Assembly: GCA_937870915.1 (NCBI GenBank)
Contig: CALMZQ010000088.1
Location: 1 to 63,874, forward strand
Direction: 5' to 3'
Source of the DNA: an uncultured Ignavibacteria bacterium
GTDB lineage: Bacteria > Bacteroidota > Ignavibacteria > Kapaibacteriales > Kapaibacteriaceae
Length of the DNA: 63,874 bases
Part shown: piece after piece, positions 53,181-61,317 of the stretch
How positions within the stretch are numbered: the first letter of the stretch is position 1
Layout of the letters: each line of letters begins with the position of its first letter
Notes under the pieces: model-generated
The model's database searches: none
Told to the model about the DNA's origin: nothing
Seen by the model: the letters and a program-made list of their open reading frames with translations, nothing else
Translations under genes and position numbers: made by a program

Positions 53181-54353
53181 GTGTTTGAGCGTAAAGAGGT
53201 TGATATTCTTCGGAAAAGGCTCAATGAGCCTAGAAGATTCATCCATGCCATCACCGGACCGCGGCAAATCGGAAAGTCAACCGTGGTCCGACAGGCCCTT
53301 ATTGGGGTACAGGTTCCTGTGATATACGAGATTGCAGATGGAGCACTCACAAACCCGACGGAATGGCTAGAGCAAGTGTGGAGATCTGCTCGAGAGGCGT
53401 ACGATACAGGGCCGGTTATTCTTGTCATTGATGAGGTTCAAAAGATTCCTCAATGGAGTGAATGCGTTAAGAAGTTCTGGGATCAAGACACCTTTGAAGG
53501 CCGAGACATCCGGGTGATCCTCACGGGTTCGTCAACAACATTCATTCATAGGGGGCTTACCGAAAGTCTCGCCGGACGATTCGAACGCATTCGCATGATG
53601 CCATGGGCTTTCTCGGAGATGGAACGCGCCTTCTCATGGGACCTCGATACGTATCTGATCTATGGGGGCTATCCCGGGCCGGCAGACATTGTACACGATG
53701 CAGATAGATGGACGGAGTATGTGCGCTCATCGATCATCGAGCCCATTATCAGCCGCGATGTGCTGCAAATGAACCGCATCGACAAGCCATACCTCCTGAG
53801 ACAACTCGTGGAGATCGCCTCTCGCATGACAACTCGAGAAGTAACGTATACGAAGCTCATTGGAACCCTGCACGATGCTGGAAACACTACCACCATTGCC
53901 CACTACCTTTCACTCTTGGAAGATGCCGGGCTCTTGTGTGGAATCTCCAAGTTCTCTGGCAACATGGTCAGGCAAAGACGATCCAGTCCCAAGCTCCTCG
54001 CCTTTGCTAATGCCGTACCAACGGCAATGGGCGTTGGGTGGTCACGTTCAATGAACGAAACAATGCGAGGTCAGTGCGTTGAGAGCGCAGTAGGAACACA
54101 TCTGCGATGTATCGTTGAAGGGTCGAGCTCTGAATTGCAATGGTGGAGGCAAGGAGATGACGAAGTTGACTTTGTACTTAAACGCGGAGACAGAATACTT
54201 GGTATCGAAGTGAAAAGCGGAAACACTCATCACCTGCGCGGACTTAAAGCCTTTCAAGCAACATTTCCTAACGCAAGGACTGTTGTTGTTGGGAAGGGTG
54301 GTATGCCTGTTGCAGAGCTGTTACGATCAACCATTCATGACCTAATGCCATGA
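53181..54353 (+). CDS. AAA_14/DUF4143 ATP-binding protein (copy 3)
   Basis: This 390-residue protein starts at GTG. The P-loop TGPRQIGKST is at about 25-34, Walker B is ILVIDEVQK, and sensor 1 is ILTGSSTTF. A winged-helix-like section follows (YTKLIGTLHDAGNTTTIAHYLSLLEDAGLL, in parts). The C-terminal nuclease-like core has Glu in CVESAVGTHL, Asp in EVDFVLKR and IEVKSG. It overlaps the GyrI-like gene by ATGA. It has a different pair of upstream dyads from copies 1 and 2. Confidence 0.88.
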   Translation: MFERKEVDILRKRLNEPRRFIHAITGPRQIGKSTVVRQALIGVQVPVIYEIADGALTNPTEWLEQVWRSAREAYDTGPVILVIDEVQKIPQWSECVKKFWDQDTFEGRDIRVILTGSSTTFIHRGLTESLAGRFERIRMMPWAFSEMERAFSWDLDTYLIYGGYPGPADIVHDADRWTEYVRSSIIEPIISRDVLQMNRIDKPYLLRQLVEIASRMTTREVTYTKLIGTLHDAGNTTTIAHYLSLLEDAGLLCGISKFSGNMVRQRRSSPKLLAFANAVPTAMGVGWSRSMNETMRGQCVESAVGTHLRCIVEGSSSELQWWRQGDDEVDFVLKRGDRILGIEVKSGNTHHLRGLKAFQATFPNARTVVVGKGGMPVAELLRSTIHDLMP

Positions 54354-54817
54354 CGGCAACAATCGTTGAACTCGAAGCATTCACATTACGTGGTATTGCC
54401 CGCACATTCAAAGCAAAAACGCGACATCAGATATCCCAGTTATGGAATGAATCTGTGCCGCGTCTCTTTGCCTTACCGGGTCACAACCCACGTGCGCTTT
54501 ATGGCGCATGTATTGACATGATCGAAGGTGATGGACCCAATTGCGGTTTTGTCTACATGGTGGGAATTGCTGTGGACCCCTCAGCCCCCTCTATAGATGG
54601 GATCACAACAGTTTCTGTGCCGGCCGGACGATATGCGATGTTCACGTACGACGGCCCCATAGTCGGTTTCCCCCAGTTCATTGATACGGTGTGGAGAGAA
54701 CACTTCCCATCTACGGGGCTCATCAAACGAGATGCTCCGGACTTTGAACGATACGATGAAAGATTTAGCGCTGAGAGTGGTGGTGGAGTGGTGGACTACT
54801 ACATCCCGGTCGAGTAG
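54350..54817 (+). CDS. GyrI-like small-molecule-binding domain protein
   Basis: This 155-residue stand-alone effector-binding domain (AraC_E_bind/GyrI-like) has LRGIARTFKAKTRHQISQLWNESVPRL, then VYMVGIAVD, the VPAGRYAMFTYDGPI segment and the final DYYIPVE strand. It has no DNA-binding part. Family members bind hydrophobic cations or act as gyrase inhibitors. Coupling to an AAA/DUF4143 ATPase by an ATGA overlap is unexpected and may point to a shared role. Confidence 0.85.
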   Translation: MTATIVELEAFTLRGIARTFKAKTRHQISQLWNESVPRLFALPGHNPRALYGACIDMIEGDGPNCGFVYMVGIAVDPSAPSIDGITTVSVPAGRYAMFTYDGPIVGFPQFIDTVWREHFPSTGLIKRDAPDFERYDERFSAESGGGVVDYYIPVE

Positions 54818-54866
54818 CACTAACCTCGGGCTGTCCTCGGGCTGTCCTCGGGCTTAAGCCCGAGGT
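54818..54866. terminator. GC-rich palindrome and direct repeats between convergent genes
   Basis: The perfect 20-base palindrome CCTCGGGCTTAAGCCCGAGG (54846-54865) is preceded by two further CTGTCCTCGGG-type copies, giving three direct repeats. It sits between the stops of convergent genes and should form a strong hairpin; no T-run follows. Confidence 0.55.
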
Positions 54867-54877
54867 AATGCCCGACG

Positions 54878-56086
54878 TCACTTCGGGATCGGACTCCAGC
54901 CCCTTCTCTCCAAGATGGCGAGGGCATAGTTCATCATGCGGCGTATTGTGGGGGGCTCACCTGCAAAAACTTCGGTTTTGGCTTCTTTGTCATTCACAAC
55001 GATCACGAGTTCGCAGTGCGTAAGATCTGGGTGTTCGGCTTCATAGGTAGAGTCGTGATATGCAGGTGTAAGGGGCTCCTGGGCACAATCAGCCAACAAC
55101 ATGGACATCGTATCTAGTTCTTCCTGGGTAAGAATCATGGAAAACGTTGCCTTCCCGCGTGCTGCCCGGTTGGACCACACACTCATCCATCCGTCAGTGT
55201 AGAGCCGATAGTGATACATCAGGCATACATCACCGCAGGAGTGGCACTCACTGTTGAGGTAGGTCACATGAAGATCTTTGGCTAGAGCAGACGTAGAGAT
55301 CAATCCGGGGAAATCGCCATCCTGAACGAATTCGGCTATCTCTCTTACGTCGCCGTCTGTATAAGAAACGGCATCGACTGCTTGACGCAACAAGGGGCGA
55401 GTGGGGAGTTCACTTTCAGTATAGGCATCTAAGACGGAGATCACCACATGATCTATGCCCCATAACTTCTCGCACGAATCAAGCTTCACATAGGCAAGCA
55501 AGGAGGTGATGTCTATCGTGAGGGATGAAGACGAGTGCGAAACCGTGTTAATGGTCTCATACGTTGCGTCCATTGGTCCCGAATAGTCAATAGCATACGT
55601 ACACGGATAACCAAGCATGTTGCTGTTGCGTGTTCGCGTTCGAGGAGGCAGTTGTCTGGCATTTGTAGCATCTGGCCAAGTTTGTGTTGATGCTGTGTTG
55701 GAGAACGTTGCATCAACCATATTTCTTCCGTCTGCCATCACCATGAACCGGTCATTAGCTTCTGTGCCCTGCCACGGGCCGATGATATGCCATCCAAGTT
55801 CGATACGTACCAAGGAGTGTCGGGGTAGCCCCTTGAGCGTCAAGCGCAATGCATCTGCAGCCCCATAGGGACCGAGAAGGCGTATCCCTCGTGGGGACCT
55901 CGAAATGCGAGGGGTGGTCATTGTTGTGCCCTGGCGCAAGGTCCAGCTCATCATGGCGCTGTCTGCCGGCTTTGACGGATACCATTCTTGCAGTACAATA
56001 CGCCCCCCACGCTGTGCAGCAACGGTTGAAAACGCTGCGATGAACACAACAAGAGCGAGAAGTTGACGTTTGCCCCAGTTCCCCAT
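54878..56086 (-). CDS. Secreted hypothetical protein, DUF6438-like C-terminus
   Basis: This 402-residue protein has a signal peptide (about 1-25, ending VAAQ). The first two thirds contain a beta-sandwich-like region (VRIELGWHIIGPWQG, TIDITSL-like strands). The last 130 residues (YLNSECHSCGDVCLMYHYRLYTDG, in parts; LTQEELDTM; CELVIVVNDKE) resemble DUF6438, a domain of unknown function with cysteines near its start. The resemblance is by eye and needs a profile search. Confidence 0.6.
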   Translation of the reverse strand: MGNWGKRQLLALVVFIAAFSTVAAQRGGRIVLQEWYPSKPADSAMMSWTLRQGTTMTTPRISRSPRGIRLLGPYGAADALRLTLKGLPRHSLVRIELGWHIIGPWQGTEANDRFMVMADGRNMVDATFSNTASTQTWPDATNARQLPPRTRTRNSNMLGYPCTYAIDYSGPMDATYETINTVSHSSSSLTIDITSLLAYVKLDSCEKLWGIDHVVISVLDAYTESELPTRPLLRQAVDAVSYTDGDVREIAEFVQDGDFPGLISTSALAKDLHVTYLNSECHSCGDVCLMYHYRLYTDGWMSVWSNRAARGKATFSMILTQEELDTMSMLLADCAQEPLTPAYHDSTYEAEHPDLTHCELVIVVNDKEAKTEVFAGEPPTIRRMMNYALAILERRGWSPIPK

Positions 56087-56202
56087 GGCTCTAATGTAGT
56101 CAAGGCCGTTCGATGTTCATTCAGCAATGTTGCGTCCTTTTCCGCCCCCTACCGTCTTACTCCATACAAGCAGTATTTTTCATTCCTATACGGAGTTTGA
56201 TC

Positions 56203-56283
56203 ATGGCTACTTCATCAGATTGCTGCACCACATGTACGTGTGAGTCCTGCACCTGTAACTGTACGTGCACATGCAGCAAGTAG
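56203..56283 (+). CDS. 26-residue cysteine-rich, metallothionein-like peptide
   Basis: ATG to TAG, 26 residues. After MATSSD come nine cysteines in 18 residues, arranged CC, CxxC and a run of CxC (positions 7, 8, 11, 13, 16, 18, 20, 22, 24), separated mainly by threonine and serine. GGAG is 7 bases before the ATG. This is the composition of a thiolate metal-binding peptide. It overlaps the start of the SigZ-like sigma gene and leads a locus with TehB-like and ArsM methyltransferases, so binding of arsenic, tellurium, copper or zinc is plausible. It is too short for most gene callers. Confidence 0.75.
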   Translation: MATSSDCCTTCTCESCTCNCTCTCSK

Positions 56284-56813
56284 AACACAATTGGCAAGAG
56301 TATCGAACCCGTCTGGTTCGATTTGTTCGAAGCAAGGTTCACAACGATGTGGCTGCCGAGGATATCGTCCATGATGCACTCGTAAAGGCTTGGGCCAAGA
56401 GGTCTACACTTCGTGACGAATCGATGCTCCTGCCATGGCTGTTTCAGATTACCATGAATGCCGTACGCGACCATCATCGCGTGCGGCTTCATGACGTTGT
56501 ATCGGTCGAAGAGCCCGAGGACACTCCCACCCCGCAGGATCTCCATAACCTTGCATCTTGTCTTACATCGATGATTGATGACCTAGACGAGCCCTATCGC
56601 ACTGCGATACGTCGGAGTGAGATTGATGGGATCCCGATGCGTGCAATCGCCGAGGAACTCAATATCTCTGTATCGGGTGTGAAATCCCGCGTTCAGAGAG
56701 GCCGGGCTAAACTTCGCGATCAAGTCCTTGCCTGTTGCAAACTCGAAGTGAATGATCGTGGTGAGATCACGGAAGGCCCAGACCAAGCCTGCCTGGATTC
56801 ACATTGTGAGTAA
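56271..56813 (+). CDS. SigZ-like ECF sigma factor with cysteine-rich tail
   Basis: This is a 180-residue protein (GTG at 56265 would add two residues). Region 2 is HNDVAAEDIVHDALVKAWAKR with PWLFQITMNAVRDHHR; region 4 is DEPYRTAIRRSEIDGIPMRAIAEELNIS followed by VKSRVQRGRAKLRDQ (in parts). The tail carries CC near 152, then a C-x4-H-C motif at the very end (CLDSHCE), a likely metal or metalloid sensor that would replace an anti-sigma factor. The start lies inside the cysteine-rich peptide gene, so the two are coupled. Confidence 0.88.
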   Translation: MQQVEHNWQEYRTRLVRFVRSKVHNDVAAEDIVHDALVKAWAKRSTLRDESMLLPWLFQITMNAVRDHHRVRLHDVVSVEEPEDTPTPQDLHNLASCLTSMIDDLDEPYRTAIRRSEIDGIPMRAIAEELNISVSGVKSRVQRGRAKLRDQVLACCKLEVNDRGEITEGPDQACLDSHCE

Positions 56814-56840
56814 CAACCGCTTCGTACCTAGTTTAACGCC

Positions 56841-57446
56841 ATGAAAGATCAATGGAACCTACGGTACAGTACAAGCGAGTACGTATATGGAACAGAGCCG
56901 AATGATGTACTCCGAGAACAAGAACCACAACTACTCCGTGGGTCGAAGATTCTCTGCCTCGCTGACGGTGAGGGGCGTAACGGTGTCTTCCTGGCTGAAC
57001 GAGGTCATTCTGTTACAAGCGTTGATGCATCTGTTATTGGTCTCGAAAAAGCACAGCAACTTGCGTTGGAACGCGGTGTAGAGATCAAGACAGTAGTGGC
57101 AGATCTAGCTGAGTTCGATCTTGGAACGGGACAATGGGATGCGATCGTCTCGATCTTCTGTCACGTACCACCACCACTGCGCGTCAAGATCCATAGTCAG
57201 GTGTCGAGAGCGCTGCGAAAGGGAGGCGTGTTTCTGCTCGAAGCATATACTCCCGATCAGCTACAACATCACACAGGCGGCCCACCGTTTGCCGAGTTGA
57301 TGATGTCAGAAACATTGTTACGAAGCGAGCTAACAGGTATGGAGTTTGAGTTCTGCCACGAACGCGAACGCGAGATTCACGAAGGAGCACTACATAATGG
57401 CATCAGTTCCGTGGTGCAGTGTTTCGCACGCAGGATCGATCCATGA
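56841..57446 (+). CDS. TehB-like SAM methyltransferase
   Basis: This 201-residue protein begins WNLRYSTSEYVYGTEPNDVL, typical of tellurite-resistance TehB-type methyltransferases. The SAM motif is ILCLADGEGRNGVFLAE at about 37-53, with VTSVDAS next and FCHVPPPLR in place of the usual motif II. Family members volatilise or detoxify tellurite and similar compounds, or are small-molecule methyltransferases. It lies 27 bases after the sigma factor gene. Confidence 0.85.
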   Translation: MKDQWNLRYSTSEYVYGTEPNDVLREQEPQLLRGSKILCLADGEGRNGVFLAERGHSVTSVDASVIGLEKAQQLALERGVEIKTVVADLAEFDLGTGQWDAIVSIFCHVPPPLRVKIHSQVSRALRKGGVFLLEAYTPDQLQHHTGGPPFAELMMSETLLRSELTGMEFEFCHEREREIHEGALHNGISSVVQCFARRIDP

Positions 57447-57532
57447 TTGTTATGTGACCACGTCACGAAGTCAGCGACACTCAACCCGTATGTTTGTCTC
57501 AGTGACACGTCCACGCAACTGAAAGAACCGCA

Positions 57533-58339
57533 ATGGAAACTCCGACAGACCTCAAAGAACTTGTTCGCACGAAATATGGCGAGATTGCCCAGCAGTCCCA
57601 CGAGCAGAATGCTTCTTCGTGTTGTGGTGCAGGGGGCTGTTCAACTGTGGACTATACCATCTTTGCCGAGGACTACACAAAGCTCAACGGATATGTAGCC
57701 GACGCGGATCTTGCGCTCGGATGCGGAGTTCCAACGGAATTCGCTCAGATCCATGAAGGTCAAACTGTAGTTGACCTTGGTTCGGGTGCCGGTAATGACG
57801 CCTTTGTGGCACGAGCAATAACGGGAAACACTGGCAAGGTGATCGGAATTGATATGACGCCGGAGATGATTGCAAAGGCTCGCGAAAACGCCGATAAACT
57901 CGGCTTCAATAACGTTGAATTCCGACACGGTGATATCGAAAACATACCGATCGCAGCAAACAGCGCTGACGTCATTATCAGTAACTGCGTTCTCAATTTG
58001 GTTCCTGATAAACAACGTGCCTTCACAGAGATGTTTCGCATCCTAAAACCGGGTGGACACTTCAGTGTAAGCGACATTGTTCTCCGCGGTGAACTACCGG
58101 AACCCCTTCGCAAAGACGCAGAAATGTACGCTGGGTGCGTTTCGGGAGCCATACAAGAAAGCGAATACCTCCACCTACTTCAAGAAGCTGGTTTTAGCAA
58201 CATTACTGTACAGAAGGCCCGCCCCGTTCTACTGCCGGACGACATTCTCTCGGCGTATCTAACACCGGACGAGATCGCCAACATGAATGCAAGGGGTCAG
58301 GGCATCATTAGCGTTACGGTATATGGGGAGAAGAAATGA
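57533..58339 (+). CDS. arsM: Arsenite S-adenosylmethionine methyltransferase
   Basis: This 268-residue protein methylates As(III). It has the SAM motif VVDLGSGAGNDAFVA at 79-93, VIGIDMTPEMI at 103-113, and the three conserved arsenic-binding cysteines of the family at C64 (ALGCG), C152 (SNCVLNL) and C202 (AGCVSG). An extra N-terminal cluster SSCCGAGGC at 28-36 is also typical. It is the last gene of the metalloid locus. The TGA stop begins an array of TGACGT-containing units. Confidence 0.94.
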   Translation: METPTDLKELVRTKYGEIAQQSHEQNASSCCGAGGCSTVDYTIFAEDYTKLNGYVADADLALGCGVPTEFAQIHEGQTVVDLGSGAGNDAFVARAITGNTGKVIGIDMTPEMIAKARENADKLGFNNVEFRHGDIENIPIAANSADVIISNCVLNLVPDKQRAFTEMFRILKPGGHFSVSDIVLRGELPEPLRKDAEMYAGCVSGAIQESEYLHLLQEAGFSNITVQKARPVLLPDDILSAYLTPDEIANMNARGQGIISVTVYGEKK

Positions 58340-58530
58340 CGTAATGACTCAATGACGTAATGACTGATATGACGTTATGACATATATGACGTTATGACTA
58401 ATATGACGTTATGACTAATGTGACGTCATGCCCGTGACCAGGTCATGTTGTCACTACGTCACTACGTCACTACGTCATTACGTCATTGAGTCATTACGTC
58501 ATTGAGTCATTTCGTCTCTTAGTCATTGCC
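58335..58530 (+). repeat. Stop-anchored array with perfect 30-bp inverted arms (unit AATGACGT/AATGACTC)
   Basis: On the plus strand it begins AATGACGTAATGACTC at the arsM stop, then ATATGACGTTATGAC units. It ends with the exact reverse complement of the opening 30 bases (CATTACGTCATTGAGTCA type). The whole 196-base stretch is built from TGAC/GTCA octamers and could form a large cruciform or hairpin. Confidence 0.85.
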
Positions 58531-58599
58531 TTTCGAGATAGATATGTACTTTTACGACCAAGCATATTCGTTTCATAGATTTCAATGAGGGTAGAGGGT

Positions 58600-59424
58600 A
58601 TGAAGATCCCAAAGAAAGTTTTAGATCGCCTTGGCGCAACAGTGAAAGTGTTTCAGGCTGTTGCAGTACTTCAAAAGACACGGGACGTATCCGAAGCTGA
58701 TACAGTAACGCTCGTGAAGGACATCCTCGCAGATTCATTTGGCTTTGATAAGTACCTCGAACTCACTAGTGAGCAGCAAATACGAGGAACCTATTGTGAT
58801 CTCGCAGTGAAGATCGACAACAAAATCCGCTACTTGATCGAAGTGAAGTCCGCCGGTGTTGCTTTGAATGATTCCCATCTTCGACAGGCAGTTAATTATG
58901 GCGCAAATCAGGGGATTGAGTGGGTGGTTCTTACTAATGCCATCGATTGGCGTCTGTATCGTATCAAGTTTGGTCAACCAATTGACTTTGAAGAGGTGTC
59001 GTCCTTTAATCTTACCTCTGTGAACCTTAAGAACGACGATGATCTGAACAGGATATTCTTGCTTTGTAGAGAAGGTCTGAGCTCAGATGCCATGGATGTC
59101 TTCCACCAACAAGCGCAACTTGTTAATAAGTTTACCATCGCTCAGATTCTGATGAGTGATCCTGCTGTTGCGGTAGTTCGCAAAGAACTCCGCCGCCTCT
59201 TTCCAGAGCTCAAGGTTGAACAAGAACAGATTCTTGATATCCTCGTGAATGATGTACTTAAGCGTGAGGTTGTTGAAGGGGACAAAGTGAAGGAAACCCA
59301 ACTACGCCTAAAGAAAGCACTACAAAAGATCGCAAAGCAGACTGTGGCAAAGCCCGGACAGGTACCGAGTACCACGCCATCAACAACCGCTTCGAGTGTT
59401 TCAGCAGGTGAATCTGAGGCATGA
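58600..59424 (+). CDS. Stand-alone HsdR_N-type PD-(D/E)xK nuclease
   Basis: This is a 274-residue protein from the ATG after AGAGGG (an upstream ATG at 58585 is possible). The N-terminal 125 residues match the type I restriction HsdR N-terminal nuclease: Asp67 (YCDLAV), Glu81-x-Lys83 (IEVKSAG) and Gln96 (RQAVNYGANQG). The helicase part of HsdR is absent; the rest is helical with a Thr/Ser/Pro-rich tail. It overlaps the ion-channel gene by ATGA, an unusual coupling of a nuclease with a membrane channel. Confidence 0.85.
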   Translation: MKIPKKVLDRLGATVKVFQAVAVLQKTRDVSEADTVTLVKDILADSFGFDKYLELTSEQQIRGTYCDLAVKIDNKIRYLIEVKSAGVALNDSHLRQAVNYGANQGIEWVVLTNAIDWRLYRIKFGQPIDFEEVSSFNLTSVNLKNDDDLNRIFLLCREGLSSDAMDVFHQQAQLVNKFTIAQILMSDPAVAVVRKELRRLFPELKVEQEQILDILVNDVLKREVVEGDKVKETQLRLKKALQKIAKQTVAKPGQVPSTTPSTTASSVSAGESEA

Positions 59425-61280
59425 TCGAGCAAATTCGCTATCACATCGATAACCTCTTTGCGCGGGGAACGTGGGCTCTGCTCCTTGTTCTTGGTGTGGC
59501 TATGTTGGTGCTGATCGGAGTCATTACGATCGCGATGGTTGTGATCGGTGTGTCACCGGGAGAAGGTGCAACGTTATGGGACTCGATCTGGACCATCTTT
59601 ACCTATACATTCGACCCATCGGGGGTTCCGTATCAGGACGGAGTATGGACCTATCGGCTGTTAATGTTAGTTGCCAGCCTTGGAGGGATATTCATTCTGT
59701 CGTTGCTTGTAGGTATCCTCGCCAACGGCTTTGCTGACGCCGTGCAGACGCTACGGAAGGGCAAGTCCATTGTTGTAGAGACGGACCACACGCTCGTCCT
59801 TGGCTGGGGAGATCAAGTGTTCTCCGTTCTTCATGAGCTCATTGTTGCAAATGAAAACGTGAAGGGGGCATGTGTTGTGATATTGGCCGACATGGATAAG
59901 GTGGATATGGAAGACGCCATCCGTGCACGTATTGCAGACACGAAAACAACACGGATTGTGTGCCGATCCGGCTCGCCGATCGATGTGTCGGACCTGGCCA
60001 TAGTTCGACCGTCATTGGCAAAAAGCATCATTATCCTCGACCCTCAAACGGAGGACCCAGAAGTGGGTGATGCCTACACGGTGAAGACGCTGCTGGCATT
60101 ACAACGACTAGATAGTGCTCATTCGAAGGCCGCAGTTGTAGCAACAATGCGCTCGGAAGCTAATGTACGTGTGGCCGAACTCGTTACTGGCGGACGTGCC
60201 AACATCATTCCGAGCGAGGTGATGATCTCGCAGATCATCACACAGACATGTCGCCAGCCCGGACTTTCATTGGTCTACGCAGAGTTGCTGGACTTTGACG
60301 GCGACGAGCTCTATGTCCATAACGAACCGAAGCTTGTAGGCAAAACATTTGCCGAATCACTACTCTGGTACGAAGAGTCCTGTCTCGTAGGATTGAAGTA
60401 TGCAAATGGACAACTGAAACTGAACCCGCCCTTGGATTCAGTGATCGCGGAAGGCGATTCGATCATTGCTCTGAGCGCGGATGACGATACGATCGTTCTA
60501 CGAGATGCTCCAGCGCACGTCCAAACGCATCAGGTAGCAACCGGCATACAGCGCGCGCGTGCAGTAGAAAGGATCCTTGTACTGGGGTGGAATGAAAGAG
60601 GGCGCTTCATCATACGCGAGCTTGATGAATATGTGATCGATGGGACTGAGATCGTGGTAGTGGATCACATTGATAGATCAGCAGATGTAGCTACAATTCA
60701 GAACAGTGTGCAACATTCACGCCCGTCGTTCATTCAGGCCCGTACGACGTCGCGAGATGTACTCGATAGTCTTAATGTTGCATCGTTCAATAGTGTGATT
60801 GTTCTCGCAGATACTTCTCTTGATGTTCAACACGCAGATGCTAGAACGATCATGACGCTCATACATTTACGTGATATAACGGCAGGAGCCCATTCTGTCA
60901 ATATCGTTACAGAGATGCTTGATGAACGAAATCGTTCCTTGGCGTCTACAGACGGGTTAAATGACTTCATTATTAGCAATACAATCATCTCACTCCTACT
61001 TACACAGATAGCTGAGAACCAAGACCTGCATGCTGTGTTCCGTGACCTCTTTGATGCAGCGGGCAGTGAGCTCTATCTAAAACCGATCACTGAGTATATC
61101 GCTGAATCAACGCAATACTCTATGGCAACTCTTGTCTATGCTGCAACACAACGTAGTGAAATCGCTATTGGCCTCAAGTGCAAGGTCAATGGTGAATGGG
61201 CAGTACGTCTCAACATTCCAAAGTCCGAAACCCTCTCCTTCTCCGAAGAAGACCTCGTAGTCGTCATAGCGGAGAACTAG
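59421..61280 (+). CDS. CASTOR/POLLUX-like ion channel with two RCK domains
   Basis: This 619-residue protein has TM1 at about 18-42, a pore-like loop (50-70, FTYTFDPSGVPYQDG), TM2 at about 80-102, then two TrkA-N-type Rossmann domains starting HTLVLGWGDQVFSVLHEL (123-140) and RILVLGWNERGRFIIREL (about 387-404), each followed by a TrkA-C-like part. The order matches plant CASTOR/POLLUX and bacterial relatives, which conduct cations under nucleotide or calcium control. It is translationally coupled to the nuclease gene. Confidence 0.88.
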   Translation: MIEQIRYHIDNLFARGTWALLLVLGVAMLVLIGVITIAMVVIGVSPGEGATLWDSIWTIFTYTFDPSGVPYQDGVWTYRLLMLVASLGGIFILSLLVGILANGFADAVQTLRKGKSIVVETDHTLVLGWGDQVFSVLHELIVANENVKGACVVILADMDKVDMEDAIRARIADTKTTRIVCRSGSPIDVSDLAIVRPSLAKSIIILDPQTEDPEVGDAYTVKTLLALQRLDSAHSKAAVVATMRSEANVRVAELVTGGRANIIPSEVMISQIITQTCRQPGLSLVYAELLDFDGDELYVHNEPKLVGKTFAESLLWYEESCLVGLKYANGQLKLNPPLDSVIAEGDSIIALSADDDTIVLRDAPAHVQTHQVATGIQRARAVERILVLGWNERGRFIIRELDEYVIDGTEIVVVDHIDRSADVATIQNSVQHSRPSFIQARTTSRDVLDSLNVASFNSVIVLADTSLDVQHADARTIMTLIHLRDITAGAHSVNIVTEMLDERNRSLASTDGLNDFIISNTIISLLLTQIAENQDLHAVFRDLFDAAGSELYLKPITEYIAESTQYSMATLVYAATQRSEIAIGLKCKVNGEWAVRLNIPKSETLSFSEEDLVVVIAEN

Positions 61281-61317
61281 CCTTGCCGTCATATCCGTCA
61301 TACCCGTCATACCGTCA
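61281..61317 (-). repeat. Stop-anchored tandem repeat, TATGACGG-like (8 bp)
   Basis: Read on the minus strand, TGACGGTATGACGGGTATGACGG follows the TAA stop of the DUF2279 gene immediately, in four units. The same stretch also begins at the convergent channel gene's stop. Confidence 0.75.

Noticed and set aside
56157-56546. 129-codon minus-strand frame over the cysteine-rich peptide and sigma gene
   Set aside because: It is antisense to the sigma factor and rich in His/Val from complemented Cys/Thr codons; no domain.
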